The notes under the pieces were generated by a model. It saw only the letters and a program-made list of their open reading frames with translations, was not told the origin of the DNA and searched no databases. From DAIDKA01 sp035487155 (GTDB lineage Bacteria; Pseudomonadota; Gammaproteobacteria; Steroidobacterales; Steroidobacteraceae): a DNA stretch of 64,000 bases. The DNA lies in NCBI GenBank assembly GCA_035487155.1, contig DATHMK010000050.1, forward strand, positions 79,823-143,822, given 5' to 3'. Shown here in pieces: positions 28,234 through 36,677 of this stretch; position 1 is the first letter of the stretch; the number at the start of each line of letters is the position of its first letter. Made by a program: the position numbers and the translations under genes.

Positions 28234-29001
28234 TCATCTCCTCCACGCCAGAGGGATGTTGAGCGTCAGGGTCGCGGTGCGTCGGGTGGACGTGGACAGC
28301 TCCAGCAGGTCCCAGGAGAGCCCGACGGTGCATAGCGAAAAGGGTACGGCGAGGCCGACGAATGCGTCGGTGAAGTGCTCGTATCGGACATCGCCGAATT
28401 CGACGATCGACTCGGCCCCGCGCCCTACCGAAACGCCGCCGTAAATCTGAACCCTGCGCACATAATCGGTGCGCAGGGTCGCGAAACGTGTCGGCAGATT
28501 GCCCTCAACCGATTGACCCAGCTGCGCCCGCACGGATACGGGGCCCGGCGGCAGCCACGCGGACTCCAGACGCAGGATCAGTACCCTGGCGTTATCGGCA
28601 TCGACATACTGACCACCGCCGCTGATTTGCAGGCGCGCCGAGACCGCTCGCGTGCCCTCCAGGGTCGCGCGAGTGAAGGTGTAGTGCTCTGCGGCTGCCG
28701 TTCCCGGACCTGCCTCGAGCGTTCCCATAAGCGAAGTGTCCGCCGCCAGGTTGAACGAACCCATGACTCGAGCCAGGTTCAGATCGAAGCCGGCGAACTG
28801 CTGCGCGGTCGTCCCCAGACCCCACATTTGCTGGTTCCCATCCTGGTGGATCCAGTCCAATGTTTCGGCGGTCCCTGAGGGGATCTCACTGCTGAAGCTC
28901 ACGGACTGGCCGCTGACAATGAGCGTGTCGGTCGCCGCGGCATTGCGTTCCGCGGCAGCAGCGCAGAGCAAGGCGACGGCACACCATGTCCGCGTACCCA
29001 T
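28234..29001 (-). CDS. Putative outer-membrane beta-barrel protein
   Basis: 255 residues with a signal peptide (cleavage near AERNAAA). The mature chain is made of alternating amphipathic strands of about 10 residues separated by turns (AVSARLQISGGGQY, ARVLILRLESAWL, VQIYGGVSVGRGA, ATLTLNIPLAW), like an 8-12-stranded YaiO-type barrel. It lacks a C-terminal Phe. It sits between a methyltransferase and a histidine kinase gene with 1-base spacing on each side. A role in export or anchoring of the operon's product is possible; I do not recognise the family. Confidence 0.6.
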   Translation of the reverse strand: MGTRTWCAVALLCAAAAERNAAATDTLIVSGQSVSFSSEIPSGTAETLDWIHQDGNQQMWGLGTTAQQFAGFDLNLARVMGSFNLAADTSLMGTLEAGPGTAAAEHYTFTRATLEGTRAVSARLQISGGGQYVDADNARVLILRLESAWLPPGPVSVRAQLGQSVEGNLPTRFATLRTDYVRRVQIYGGVSVGRGAESIVEFGDVRYEHFTDAFVGLAVPFSLCTVGLSWDLLELSTSTRRTATLTLNIPLAWRR

Positions 29002-29002
29002 A

Positions 29003-29794
29003 TCAATGCGCCTGCGGGTGTCTGGCGATGATCACCTTGTGCCAGGAGCGCTCTACCAGCCAGCGACGCAGCAGCCAGTCCAGGGGCCACGCCAGCGCCG
29101 TCGCCACGGCCAGCGCCAAGGTGGCAATCGGCACCGGCAGCCGCCGGTAGTAGGGCAGGAGCCAGAGTTTGAACGGCATCGGGTCGACGCCGGCCCGGGC
29201 GGCCACGCACAGGCCTGCGGCCTGCAGCGCTTCCTGGTACCACTGGAAATTCCGGGCGCGAAATACGGCTGTGTCGCAGCGCGCTGTCGAGTGCGTCGGC
29301 GCCGCCTCCAGCAGGATCAGTGTCCCGCCCGGGGCGAGATGATCTTTCAGTCTGACAATCGCCTGGCGTGCTTCGATGGGATTCAGGACGTGCTGCAGCA
29401 CCGTCACGCAGAGGATGAGTTGGAACTTTCGCCCCAGATTGAGCGTCGTGACATCACCGAGTTCAAAGGAGCAGCCGGAACGGTTGGCAGTTCGAAGCCA
29501 CGCCTGCTCGAGCATGCTGGGACTCAGATCCAGCCCCAGCACTTCATGGCCACGCCGCGCAAGTTCCAGGCTCCACCGGCCGACCCCGCAGCCCACGTCC
29601 AGGGCAGTGCCACTTCCCGGCGCGACCAGGGGCAGCCAGGGCAGCAGGGCCCTTCGCTGGGCCGATTCGATGGAGTAGTTATAGAAGGCCGGCATTCCAT
29701 AGGAACACACTGCCGCGAGGCCGCGCCCTCGGGCGGCGAACTGCCGGGCCCTGCCCTCCCAGTACGACTGGGCACTTGCCTCGCGCGCATTCAT
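29003..29794 (-). CDS. SAM-dependent methyltransferase with C-terminal membrane segment
   Basis: 263 residues from the ATG at 29794, which overlaps the radical-SAM stop (ATGA). Class I Rossmann methyltransferase: motif I is ALDVGCGVGRWSLELARRG, motif II has LGLDLSPSML, and the later motifs include LILCVTVLQHVLNP and APGGTLILLEAAP. A hydrophobic stretch near residues 222-243 followed by basic residues could tether it to the membrane. Coupling to a B12-dependent radical-SAM gene suggests both modify the same lipid or sugar substrate. Target unknown. Confidence 0.82.
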   Translation of the reverse strand: MNAREASAQSYWEGRARQFAARGRGLAAVCSYGMPAFYNYSIESAQRRALLPWLPLVAPGSGTALDVGCGVGRWSLELARRGHEVLGLDLSPSMLEQAWLRTANRSGCSFELGDVTTLNLGRKFQLILCVTVLQHVLNPIEARQAIVRLKDHLAPGGTLILLEAAPTHSTARCDTAVFRARNFQWYQEALQAAGLCVAARAGVDPMPFKLWLLPYYRRLPVPIATLALAVATALAWPLDWLLRRWLVERSWHKVIIARHPQAH

Positions 29795-31401
29795 TCGGCG
29801 ACTCCAAACGCCGGCACCGCCAGGCGGGCTGTGAACGCCTTTGGCCGATCGCGTCTGGCGGCGATTGGATGGGAATTCAGATACTCCTGCGCGACCTTCA
29901 GCCACAGAACCGAACGCATGCGCGATGGAATGTGCGGCACGCTTTGCGCGAGGCTCCGGCATGCCGCCTCGAAGCGCTCCTCGATGATCAGAATGGCGTC
30001 ACGAGCCTGCGAATCCGCCGGCAAGATCTTGGTGGCATCGGACCAGGTAAGCGTCGTGCCAGGAACCGTGCGCGTCTCATAGACGGTGTGGGCTGCCAAC
30101 TCCGCATCGGCGGCGAGCGCCGAACCGGTGAACGGAATGACGTAGGGATAGATGCCCACCTCGCAACCGGCTTCCATCCAGCGCCTGGCCTGACGGACGT
30201 TCTGCTCGAGGTCAGACAGGGTGCTTCGCGGTGAAGTCAGGATCAGATCCAGAAAGGGCGTGATGCCCAGCCGCAGCGTCGTCTCCAGAACCGGCTCTAT
30301 ATGGCGGTGAATCTGGCGCTTGTTGAACTCCTTCAACACCGCCGCAGAGAAGTTCTCGATTCCGAAGCCGAGCACCCTGAAGCCGGCACGGCGCATCGCG
30401 GTCAGACGCTCCGTGCTCATCGAATCGATGCGGTTGGTGCTGATGAAGCCCAGATCCGGCGGCAGCTCACCGCGCTCCTTGGCGGCCACGATCTCCTGGC
30501 ACAGCGGCAGGATGCGCTGATCCTTGGTGAACACGAAAATGTCGTCCTGGAAGTAGACCGTTCGCACCTCGGGATGAAGCGCCACAATGCGTCGCAGCAT
30601 GTCCATGCAGTCCGCGACTTCCAGGCGCGCAATGCGCGCAATTCCACCCTGGGCCTCGTGCAGAAAATTGGTCGAGGAGCAGAACGAGCAGCCCATGGGG
30701 CAGTAGTTCAGGGTGATCAGTCGCACCGAGCGTATCTCGGCCAGGCGGGCTTCGCGCTCGGCCTTGTAGGGCAGATCGCCCACTTCATAAACGTTTTCGA
30801 GGCGCTCCCAGTAGCGCTCGTATGGCATCTGCTCGTAGGGGGTCGCCTGGATGGCCGCGGTCAGTTCCGGCTGAGTCATTGCCATCTGATGGAACCGGGC
30901 GATACCTCCCGCTTCGGTGCGCAGCGCAGTGCCGGAGATTCCGGCAAGATCCCGCCCGGACTGAAGGCGCCTGGCGACCTCCAGCAAAGGGTGCTCCCCC
31001 TCACCGAGCACGATGAGATCGAAGGGCCCCAGTTCGAAGACCCGCTCCGGCTTGAAAGTCGCTTCCATGCCACCCGCCACGATCGTGGCGCCCGGAATGA
31101 CTTCGTGGGCCAGATGTGCAAGCGCCAGGTCGTAGCGCAGGGTCATGGCGGTCGTGGACAGACCAATCACATCCCAGGCTTGCGCTCGGAGCACCGCCTC
31201 GAAGGCGCGCTCTACGTCTGACCCACAACAGTTCGGATCGAATACCTGCGCGTGGATGCCGCGTGCCTGGAGGGTTCCGGCCAGGCGCCATACTCCCAGC
31301 GGGGGCGCAAGAAACGTGTACTCGCCGCAATGGGGATCATACGGCCCCACCAGCAGGAACCGCGGTTCATGCGCGATGCGTTTTGATACCTCCACGTCCA
31401 C
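29791..31401 (-). CDS. B12-binding radical SAM protein, first gene of the 11-gene operon
   Basis: 536 residues with a GTG start (GTG codons at 31401 or 31395, no clear RBS). The N-terminal cobalamin-binding-like Rossmann domain (PPLGVWRLAGTLQARGIHAQ; IVAGGMEATFKPE; LIVLGEGEHPLLE) lacks an obvious DxHxxG. The radical-SAM core has the cluster motif CPMGCSFCSS (CxxxCxxC), then downstream TIM-barrel elements (YFQDDIFVF; LGFGIENFS). Members of this class do methylations, ring rearrangements or lipid modification (HpnJ/HpnP-like, BchE-like). It overlaps a SAM methyltransferase gene. The substrate is not predictable, but it opens an envelope-polymer-like operon. Confidence 0.88.
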   Translation of the reverse strand: MDVEVSKRIAHEPRFLLVGPYDPHCGEYTFLAPPLGVWRLAGTLQARGIHAQVFDPNCCGSDVERAFEAVLRAQAWDVIGLSTTAMTLRYDLALAHLAHEVIPGATIVAGGMEATFKPERVFELGPFDLIVLGEGEHPLLEVARRLQSGRDLAGISGTALRTEAGGIARFHQMAMTQPELTAAIQATPYEQMPYERYWERLENVYEVGDLPYKAEREARLAEIRSVRLITLNYCPMGCSFCSSTNFLHEAQGGIARIARLEVADCMDMLRRIVALHPEVRTVYFQDDIFVFTKDQRILPLCQEIVAAKERGELPPDLGFISTNRIDSMSTERLTAMRRAGFRVLGFGIENFSAAVLKEFNKRQIHRHIEPVLETTLRLGITPFLDLILTSPRSTLSDLEQNVRQARRWMEAGCEVGIYPYVIPFTGSALAADAELAAHTVYETRTVPGTTLTWSDATKILPADSQARDAILIIEERFEAACRSLAQSVPHIPSRMRSVLWLKVAQEYLNSHPIAARRDRPKAFTARLAVPAFGVAE

Positions 31402-31676
31402 TCCGCAATGTCACCTGACGTAGGCCTTGACTTGTCAATACTCCTTCGAATTCTCATCGAATCTACGCGGCAGAATGCGGGCTTAATGGGCGCTACGTCG
31501 CACTCCGGCGACGGTCAGACGGAACTAGACCTAGGTTCGGGCCATGGTAATGAATCGTTAATCACGGCCTGGGCAAGTCTCGGCGCCGCTGTTTTATGGT
31601 GCAGCGATTATGGAGACTGGTACGGCACTGCGGGTGGTCAGTGCTGAAAGCCGTTCATCGACGCTCGTAACGTGGG
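31402..31676. other. Intergenic region upstream of the 11-gene operon
   Basis: 275 bases between the REC-degenerate-EAL stop and the radical-SAM start, both on the minus strand. No convincing gene on either strand. It presumably carries the operon promoter; I do not see a strong sigma-70 match or a T-tailed terminator hairpin, so readthrough from the REC-EAL gene is possible. Confidence 0.5.
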
Positions 31677-32960
31677 CTAACCCAGGCGTCCGAGCACCAA
31701 TTCCAACGGCTGCGGCGCACCGAATGCACTGCCTTGTCCATAGCGCACCCCCAAGGCGTGGAGACGCTCCGAGATCGCAAACGAATCCACGCCCGCGGCG
31801 GCGATTTCGATTCCTGCGCGTCGACCCCATTCGACGATAACGCGCACCCGCGACTCGGAAAGGGGGTTCACCAGAACATCCCCAATATAGCGGCTGTCAA
31901 TTTTGACCATTGCAATCGGCAGGTCCTCAAGCAGAGCGAGCTGCTCGAGCTCCCCCGCCACTCCGTCGATGCACAGCCGGGTGCCTTGCGCCAGACATTT
32001 CAAGCCGGCGAGGCTCTTCAGAAATCCGCGCTCCGTGCTCAGGCGTTGCACCAGTGAGGACTCACGTATTTCAATCATGAACCGTGACGCAAGGCGCGCG
32101 GCCGACAGCTCTTCGTTCAGGAAATCGGCGAATGCTGGAACTGCCAGCGATTGGCAGCCGATATTCAATGACACCATCAGATCCGAACGGTTGATCGGTT
32201 GTGCGTGCTCACCCAGGGCACGCAGGGCATCCCGCACCACATGATGATCCGCCGAAGCCATGAAATCGCGGGCGGTTCGCAGATCACGCGCTTGGGTGCG
32301 CAGCCGCGGCGACAGTTCGAAGCCGGCGACCTCGGTGGTCTCGAGCGCGAGAATCTCCTGTGCCCGCAGGCACAGGCCGCTGTTCGCGCCCTCGAAGGTC
32401 CCGATCGTTCCCGGAAGGGGCCGCGAAGTGGCAGCCTTGCCGGTGAGTCTGGCACGTATGGCAGCGTGGGGGTTGCGCCGTCTCGGGACGACGGCTGGAT
32501 TGCGACCGGCTCTTGTGCGGTGCTCGAAGGGCGTTGTTCTCAGCGCCAACTCGATTGCGGCCCGCAGCGCGCTGGGAGGACAGGGTTTCAGCAACAGCCG
32601 CACTATGCCGGCCTCATTGATGGCGCGCGCCACCGCGTCAATGGTCGCATGTCCGGTCAGAAGGATGCGTCCGCTGGTCGGAAATTCACGGCCAACGATG
32701 GTCAGCAGCTCCGAGCCACACATTCCGGGCATGCGTTCGTCTGCAACAATGACGTCAAACTGCTCACGCCGACACATATGCAGCGCCACTTCAGGGGATG
32801 TGGCGGTGTTGATGCGGTATGAATGTTCACGAAGTGCCCGTCTGATGCCTTCCACCACATGCGGTTCATCGTCGACGAGCAGCACTTTAGGCATGAATTG
32901 GCTGCTGCCGGTCACGGTGTCCTGCGGGAGAATCTCTGCGCAACTCTGAGCACTGTTCAT
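31677..32960 (-). CDS. Response regulator with catalytically degenerate EAL domain
   Basis: 427 residues; RBS GAGGTAAG then ATG. REC domain about 23-140 with LLVDDEPHVVEG, VIVADERMPGM (phospho-Asp) and LLLKPC. The C-terminal EAL fold has lost key residues: the EALLRW segment reads FELSPR, DDFGTG reads IDGVAG and EGVE reads AAGVD, while IEIRES and MVKIDSRYIG remain. Hydrolysis of c-di-GMP is unlikely, but it may bind c-di-GMP or a protein. It is divergent in character from the intact EAL protein in the operon downstream, which it may help regulate. Confidence 0.85.
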   Translation of the reverse strand: MNSAQSCAEILPQDTVTGSSQFMPKVLLVDDEPHVVEGIRRALREHSYRINTATSPEVALHMCRREQFDVIVADERMPGMCGSELLTIVGREFPTSGRILLTGHATIDAVARAINEAGIVRLLLKPCPPSALRAAIELALRTTPFEHRTRAGRNPAVVPRRRNPHAAIRARLTGKAATSRPLPGTIGTFEGANSGLCLRAQEILALETTEVAGFELSPRLRTQARDLRTARDFMASADHHVVRDALRALGEHAQPINRSDLMVSLNIGCQSLAVPAFADFLNEELSAARLASRFMIEIRESSLVQRLSTERGFLKSLAGLKCLAQGTRLCIDGVAGELEQLALLEDLPIAMVKIDSRYIGDVLVNPLSESRVRVIVEWGRRAGIEIAAAGVDSFAISERLHALGVRYGQGSAFGAPQPLELVLGRLG

Positions 32961-33112
32961 TCGAACTTACCTCGTTGGCAAGGATGAAAGCCGGAGTCTT
33001 GATTTGCGAGACGGGCGAGTGCGCGAGATTCTGCTGCTGTTAGTAAGGGAAGCCAACAGCATTCCTTACATAAGGCACACTCAATTTGGCAATTGACAGA
33101 ATCGGATGGCCG

Positions 33113-33463
33113 TCACTGATCCTGAGATGACTCGGCCGGGCTGTGCGGCGCCGGCAGGTCCTCCACCGTCGGGGCGTCATCCGACACCGGCTGAACATCG
33201 GCATCCGGCTCGGACACGGCGCCGGGCGGCAATGGCAGTGTCAGCGTCGCGGGCGCATGCTGCGGGGGTTCGGCGACGGCCGGGACCTGCGCTGAGTGGA
33301 CTTCGGGATGATCCGTGGCGGGTGGCGTGAACCGGTCCGCCATGGCGGACGCTGGTGGCAGCTTAACACCCGCATCATTCAGCTTGCCGTGCCAGCTGAA
33401 TACGGTGAGGGCGGCGAGAAAGCCCGTCGCGGCCAGACACCAGGGAATCAGGCGGGAGTTCAT
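33113..33463 (-). CDS. Small proline-rich single-TM protein
   Basis: 116 residues from the ATG at 33463; an in-frame ATG at 33517 is also possible and would place a GC-rich hairpin inside the coding region. One TM (about residues 5-22, LIPWCLAATGFLAALTVF), then a long Pro/Ala/Glu-rich, probably disordered periplasmic tail with no Cys. No family recognised. It follows the metallophosphoesterase gene on the same strand by 6-60 bases depending on the start. Confidence 0.5.
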   Translation of the reverse strand: MNSRLIPWCLAATGFLAALTVFSWHGKLNDAGVKLPPASAMADRFTPPATDHPEVHSAQVPAVAEPPQHAPATLTLPLPPGAVSEPDADVQPVSDDAPTVEDLPAPHSPAESSQDQ

Positions 33464-33472
33464 GGGCGGATC

Positions 33473-33510
33473 GCCCCGGGGCCGACCGGTGTCATCCGGT
33501 GCCCCGGGGC
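33473..33510. terminator. Strong GC-rich hairpin after the metallophosphoesterase gene
   Basis: The 10-base arm GCCCCGGGGC occurs at 33473-33482 and again, as its own reverse complement, at 33501-33510. An inner ACCGG/CCGGT stem and a 6-base loop lie between them. Four T follow on the plus strand, none on the minus strand. As minus-strand RNA it would fold between the phosphoesterase and the small proline-rich gene, where it may attenuate transcription or mask the start at 33463. Confidence 0.5.
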
Positions 33511-33523
33511 TTTTCATGTGTGC

Positions 33524-35209
33524 TTACGGCAGGTGCGGAACGCTGAACAGCACCCGGGCCGGAGTTTCAACGCCCAGGTTGCTGACGACACCAGTGCTCG
33601 GGTCGTACTGCGCCCCGTCGGTGAAGCCCTGCACCTGCAGGGTGACGGTGCCGCTGCGGTGCACCTGTACCGTGGCCCAGCCGTAGTAACGGTCCTGCCA
33701 GTTGATCAGCGGCACCGGCTCGCGCGGCGGGTTGTCGGTCGACATGGCGTCATCGAACGGCGAGCCGCCGGAGCCCACGGTCACCTGGTACGGGGAGTTC
33801 TTCGAGCCGCCCGTGATGTCCTTGAACTGCTCGACGTGCGCGATGTGCTCGTGTCCGCAGAAGTACGTGGCGTCGTAATGGGCGATTACCGCCCAGAACA
33901 GGTTCACCAGCGGATAGGCCGGCGCGCTGTTGAACGTCGCCGCGGTGTTCACCTGCTGCGGCTTGGTGTCCACGATGAGCTGCGGAACATTGGTCGCGAT
34001 GGTGACGGTGCTGCCGTTGGGCTCCTTGACACTCACCGAGGTGGGCGCGACGGTGATATTAGCCGCGCTGAGTGTGTCCAGACCGCCGGCACCGGCTGGG
34101 GTGTACACAGTCGCCGGGGCTGCGGTGACGACGTTGTAGCCGTAGGTGAACGCAGGCTTGTGCCCGAACACGAAGTACCTGGGCGACAGGTGGTTGGCCG
34201 CCGCGCGGTTCTTGGCATCCTCGAGATCCTGGGCCAGCCAGTCGGTGGGGGCGGTGGCTGCGGATCCCGCAGGGTCGGTGTTGACCACCACGAAGTGCAG
34301 CAGTTGACGGGTGTTGTCCAGTTTGATGTCGAAGGAATAGCTGAGCTCCGCCTCACCCGTCGGATTCGTCGTGGTGACACCGGTCAGAGCACCGTTGTTG
34401 ACATTGCTGCCGCCGCTGCTGCCCTGCGGCGCAGTGGCGACGGAGAAACCGTTGGCCGCGATGGCCGGGAAACCGCTGACGCTCTGGAAGCGCTCGTTGG
34501 TGTAGAGGTCCTCGATGAGATCACCGAGGTTGTCCTTGTACGCAGCCTCGTTCTCAGGGTATGGCGTCGTGCCCTTGGCGCAGGTTCCGTCATGCGAAGC
34601 GGTGGCCTTGCACTCGGTCTCATGGTTGCCCGGCACGGGTACCACGTAGGTGCCGGTTTCGAACAGTGGCGCCACGATGCCGCGCCAATAAGCGTACTGC
34701 CGGTATTCAAACACGGCGTCGGTCCACGCCAGCGCCTTGGTGGTCGTGCCCTGAACGCTTGTGATGCCCTCAAGCTCTGCCAGCGGCGGCACGGCCGGGT
34801 GGCCATAGCCGTAGATCATGTCGCCGTTGAAGAACAGCAGGTTCGGCTTGTCGCGCTGGATGCCGCGCAGAATGCGCGAGAAGGGCTTGGTGTCCGTGAG
34901 GAAGGTCGCGTCCTGCGGCAGCAGCGTGCCGCTCAGGTCGGGCTTGCCGGGCTGACTGGGCGTGCCCAGGGTGCTGCCGCTGCTGAAGGTGCCAGGCTCG
35001 CCGGCCTCCAGCAAAGTGGTCGGATCCGGGGCCGCTGGATCCTGGCGGCTGTCGCCCACTGTGGCGAAGCTGAACACCACCGGATCATCCTCGTGCTGCC
35101 AGTTGGAATTGAAATCCTGGGCCCGGGTGGCGGCACCGCTCATCAAGGCGCTGCCCAGCACGGCGGCGACTGCAATGCGCACAAAATGGCGCGACTGATC
35201 AGTGGACAT
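33524..35209 (-). CDS. Secreted calcineurin-like metallophosphoesterase
   Basis: 561 residues. The ATG at 35209 has an AGGAGAGGG RBS. Signal peptide about 1-31 (cut near AATRAQ). Metallophosphoesterase metal-site motifs in order: GDSRQ, FFNGDMIYG, PGNHETE, VFGHKPAF and CGHEHIAHVEQ. A Thr/Val-rich insertion (about 320-420) separates the last two blocks and resembles a loop or beta-domain. The periplasmic or extracellular enzyme probably hydrolyses phosphomonoesters or nucleotides. It lies 80 bases after a secreted hypothetical gene and may share its transcript. Confidence 0.88.
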   Translation of the reverse strand: MSTDQSRHFVRIAVAAVLGSALMSGAATRAQDFNSNWQHEDDPVVFSFATVGDSRQDPAAPDPTTLLEAGEPGTFSSGSTLGTPSQPGKPDLSGTLLPQDATFLTDTKPFSRILRGIQRDKPNLLFFNGDMIYGYGHPAVPPLAELEGITSVQGTTTKALAWTDAVFEYRQYAYWRGIVAPLFETGTYVVPVPGNHETECKATASHDGTCAKGTTPYPENEAAYKDNLGDLIEDLYTNERFQSVSGFPAIAANGFSVATAPQGSSGGSNVNNGALTGVTTTNPTGEAELSYSFDIKLDNTRQLLHFVVVNTDPAGSAATAPTDWLAQDLEDAKNRAAANHLSPRYFVFGHKPAFTYGYNVVTAAPATVYTPAGAGGLDTLSAANITVAPTSVSVKEPNGSTVTIATNVPQLIVDTKPQQVNTAATFNSAPAYPLVNLFWAVIAHYDATYFCGHEHIAHVEQFKDITGGSKNSPYQVTVGSGGSPFDDAMSTDNPPREPVPLINWQDRYYGWATVQVHRSGTVTLQVQGFTDGAQYDPSTGVVSNLGVETPARVLFSVPHLP

Positions 35210-35289
35210 GTGTTCCCTCTCCTGAAGGTGCATGATTTTTTTGCAACTCTGGATCAGCGGTGTTGCATTTCCATGACGAAAAAAGCCAT

Positions 35290-35751
35290 CTAGGAGACAG
35301 CGCGGCAGGTCACCTTATAAGTGGCGCCCGAGGTCTGATCCATGCCCAGCCAATGACCCGCGCTGGATTGCTTGCCCGGAAAGATCGTGACTCCCTGGCG
35401 GTCGGAGACTGAGTGCCGGGTGCCGTTCTCCAGGTAGAAACCGCTGAGCAGGGTGCTGCAGCGGATGATCCGCTGGTCCTGGTTGGTGATGATGATGGAG
35501 TAGATGACTTCGTTGTCGTTGTAGCCGGCGATCACCCAGCTGGCATCGACGCCATACTTCGGTTCATCCGGGCCGCCGGCGGTCTGCACGGTGTCCTCGA
35601 TGCGTCTGATGGGAATCGGGCCCGAGGATGTCGCGGGTGCCGAGCCGAGCGGCTGGGCAGGTGCAGCCTCCTGGTCCTGCGCCAGTGCCGATACGCTCAG
35701 CGCCAATGCCGCCATGCAGCAGGCGCGCAGCAGCGTGATTGGGATTCTCAT
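35290..35751 (-). CDS. Secreted hypothetical protein
   Basis: 153 residues from the ATG at 35751, overlapping the upstream stop (ATGA). Signal peptide about 1-24 (cleavage near ALAQDQ). The mature part has a beta-rich domain with GVDASWVIAGYNDNEVIYSI, two Cys (RCSTLL and TCRAVS) that may pair, and a Gly-His segment (SSAGHWLGMDQ). No family recognised. Translational coupling to the mono-haem protein gene suggests a shared periplasmic complex with the haem proteins. Confidence 0.6.
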   Translation of the reverse strand: MRIPITLLRACCMAALALSVSALAQDQEAAPAQPLGSAPATSSGPIPIRRIEDTVQTAGGPDEPKYGVDASWVIAGYNDNEVIYSIIITNQDQRIIRCSTLLSGFYLENGTRHSVSDRQGVTIFPGKQSSAGHWLGMDQTSGATYKVTCRAVS

Positions 35752-36677
35752 GGGTGTTCTGCGACCGCCTGCGACAGCGACCATACGAAATCGAGCGATG
35801 CATAGGTCGTTTGCCAACGTCCCAGAAGGTCCGCTTGACCGAACCAGGCAGGGTCGGGAGTACCGACATAGCCGCGCCGGAGGCCGGCCGCCGACGGCGC
35901 GAACACCGGCAATCGCGTTGGCACGCCCTGCACGCTCAGGGTGGCGCGCGCATGGCAGGTCATGCACGAAGCGCTGTCGCCCAGGCCTGCTTCCAGCACG
36001 GCATTGCCCAGCCGTACCGGCTGGTTGAAAGCATTCAGATAGGTGGTCTGGGTGCCGCGCAGACGGTAGTGCTGCCCGGCCTCGGAATCCGCGTGCTCAA
36101 AACTGGCCCACAGCCAACCGTTGGCGGTCTTCACCGCGATGTTCAGTGCCGCAAGTCCATACAGGCGGGTACTGCCGTCAGCCAGATGCACCCTCAGGGT
36201 GTGATAGCGCCGCCGTTCGTCATCATTGATGGGGCGCCAGCCGGCCTTGAGCTGCATCGAGCCGGTCGGGAATTGGACCGGGCCTTGCACGACCGCGCGC
36301 CGCTGGCCCGCCACGGTGTACAGCTGGCGCGCGCGGATGAAGTCGTAGGACGTCGGGTTCAATCGCACCTCGACCAGCTGTTTGGCCAGCGCCAGCGGAT
36401 CAGTCACCGGCACCATGCGACCGCCGACAATATGCCGCAGATTTGAAAAGTCCCTGGGGGTGAGGAGTTCGAAACGCTCCATGCCCGGATGGGACAAAGC
36501 CTGCCACGGCCCCGGATCGGCGCCGTCCTTGCGGAAGGTGCCCGCGGCGCTGGGCCAGCTCTCCCAGGCCGCTGCCTGATCCGCACCCGCCGGATTGAGC
36601 GCCGCAAAAATGCGCCAGGCCTCGGCGTCGCTGGCCGGGACCTGCATCAGGGCACAGGCCAGCAGCGCGGGCATCAT
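35748..36677 (-). CDS. Periplasmic mono-haem c-type protein
   Basis: 309 residues; start overlaps the peroxidase stop (ATGA). The N terminus (MMPALLACALMQVPASDAEA) looks like a short signal peptide. A single CxxCH haem site (CMTCHARA) lies near residue 238; the rest has no recognised cytochrome fold, but resembles cytochrome-P460-like or related secreted proteins in its extended beta content (LYGLAALNIAVKTANGWLWA). Encoded directly after a di-haem peroxidase, it may be the electron donor or a partner. Family assignment is uncertain. Confidence 0.65.
   Translation of the reverse strand: MMPALLACALMQVPASDAEAWRIFAALNPAGADQAAAWESWPSAAGTFRKDGADPGPWQALSHPGMERFELLTPRDFSNLRHIVGGRMVPVTDPLALAKQLVEVRLNPTSYDFIRARQLYTVAGQRRAVVQGPVQFPTGSMQLKAGWRPINDDERRRYHTLRVHLADGSTRLYGLAALNIAVKTANGWLWASFEHADSEAGQHYRLRGTQTTYLNAFNQPVRLGNAVLEAGLGDSASCMTCHARATLSVQGVPTRLPVFAPSAAGLRRGYVGTPDPAWFGQADLLGRWQTTYASLDFVWSLSQAVAEHP

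Noticed and set aside
31408..31647. 79-codon plus-strand frame in the gap before the large operon
   Set aside because: No RBS, no family resemblance, and it overlaps the radical-SAM leader.
33296..35293. 665-codon open frame antisense to the metallophosphoesterase gene
   Set aside because: Arg/Gly/Val-rich shadow of a gene with complete catalytic motifs; no RBS or family.
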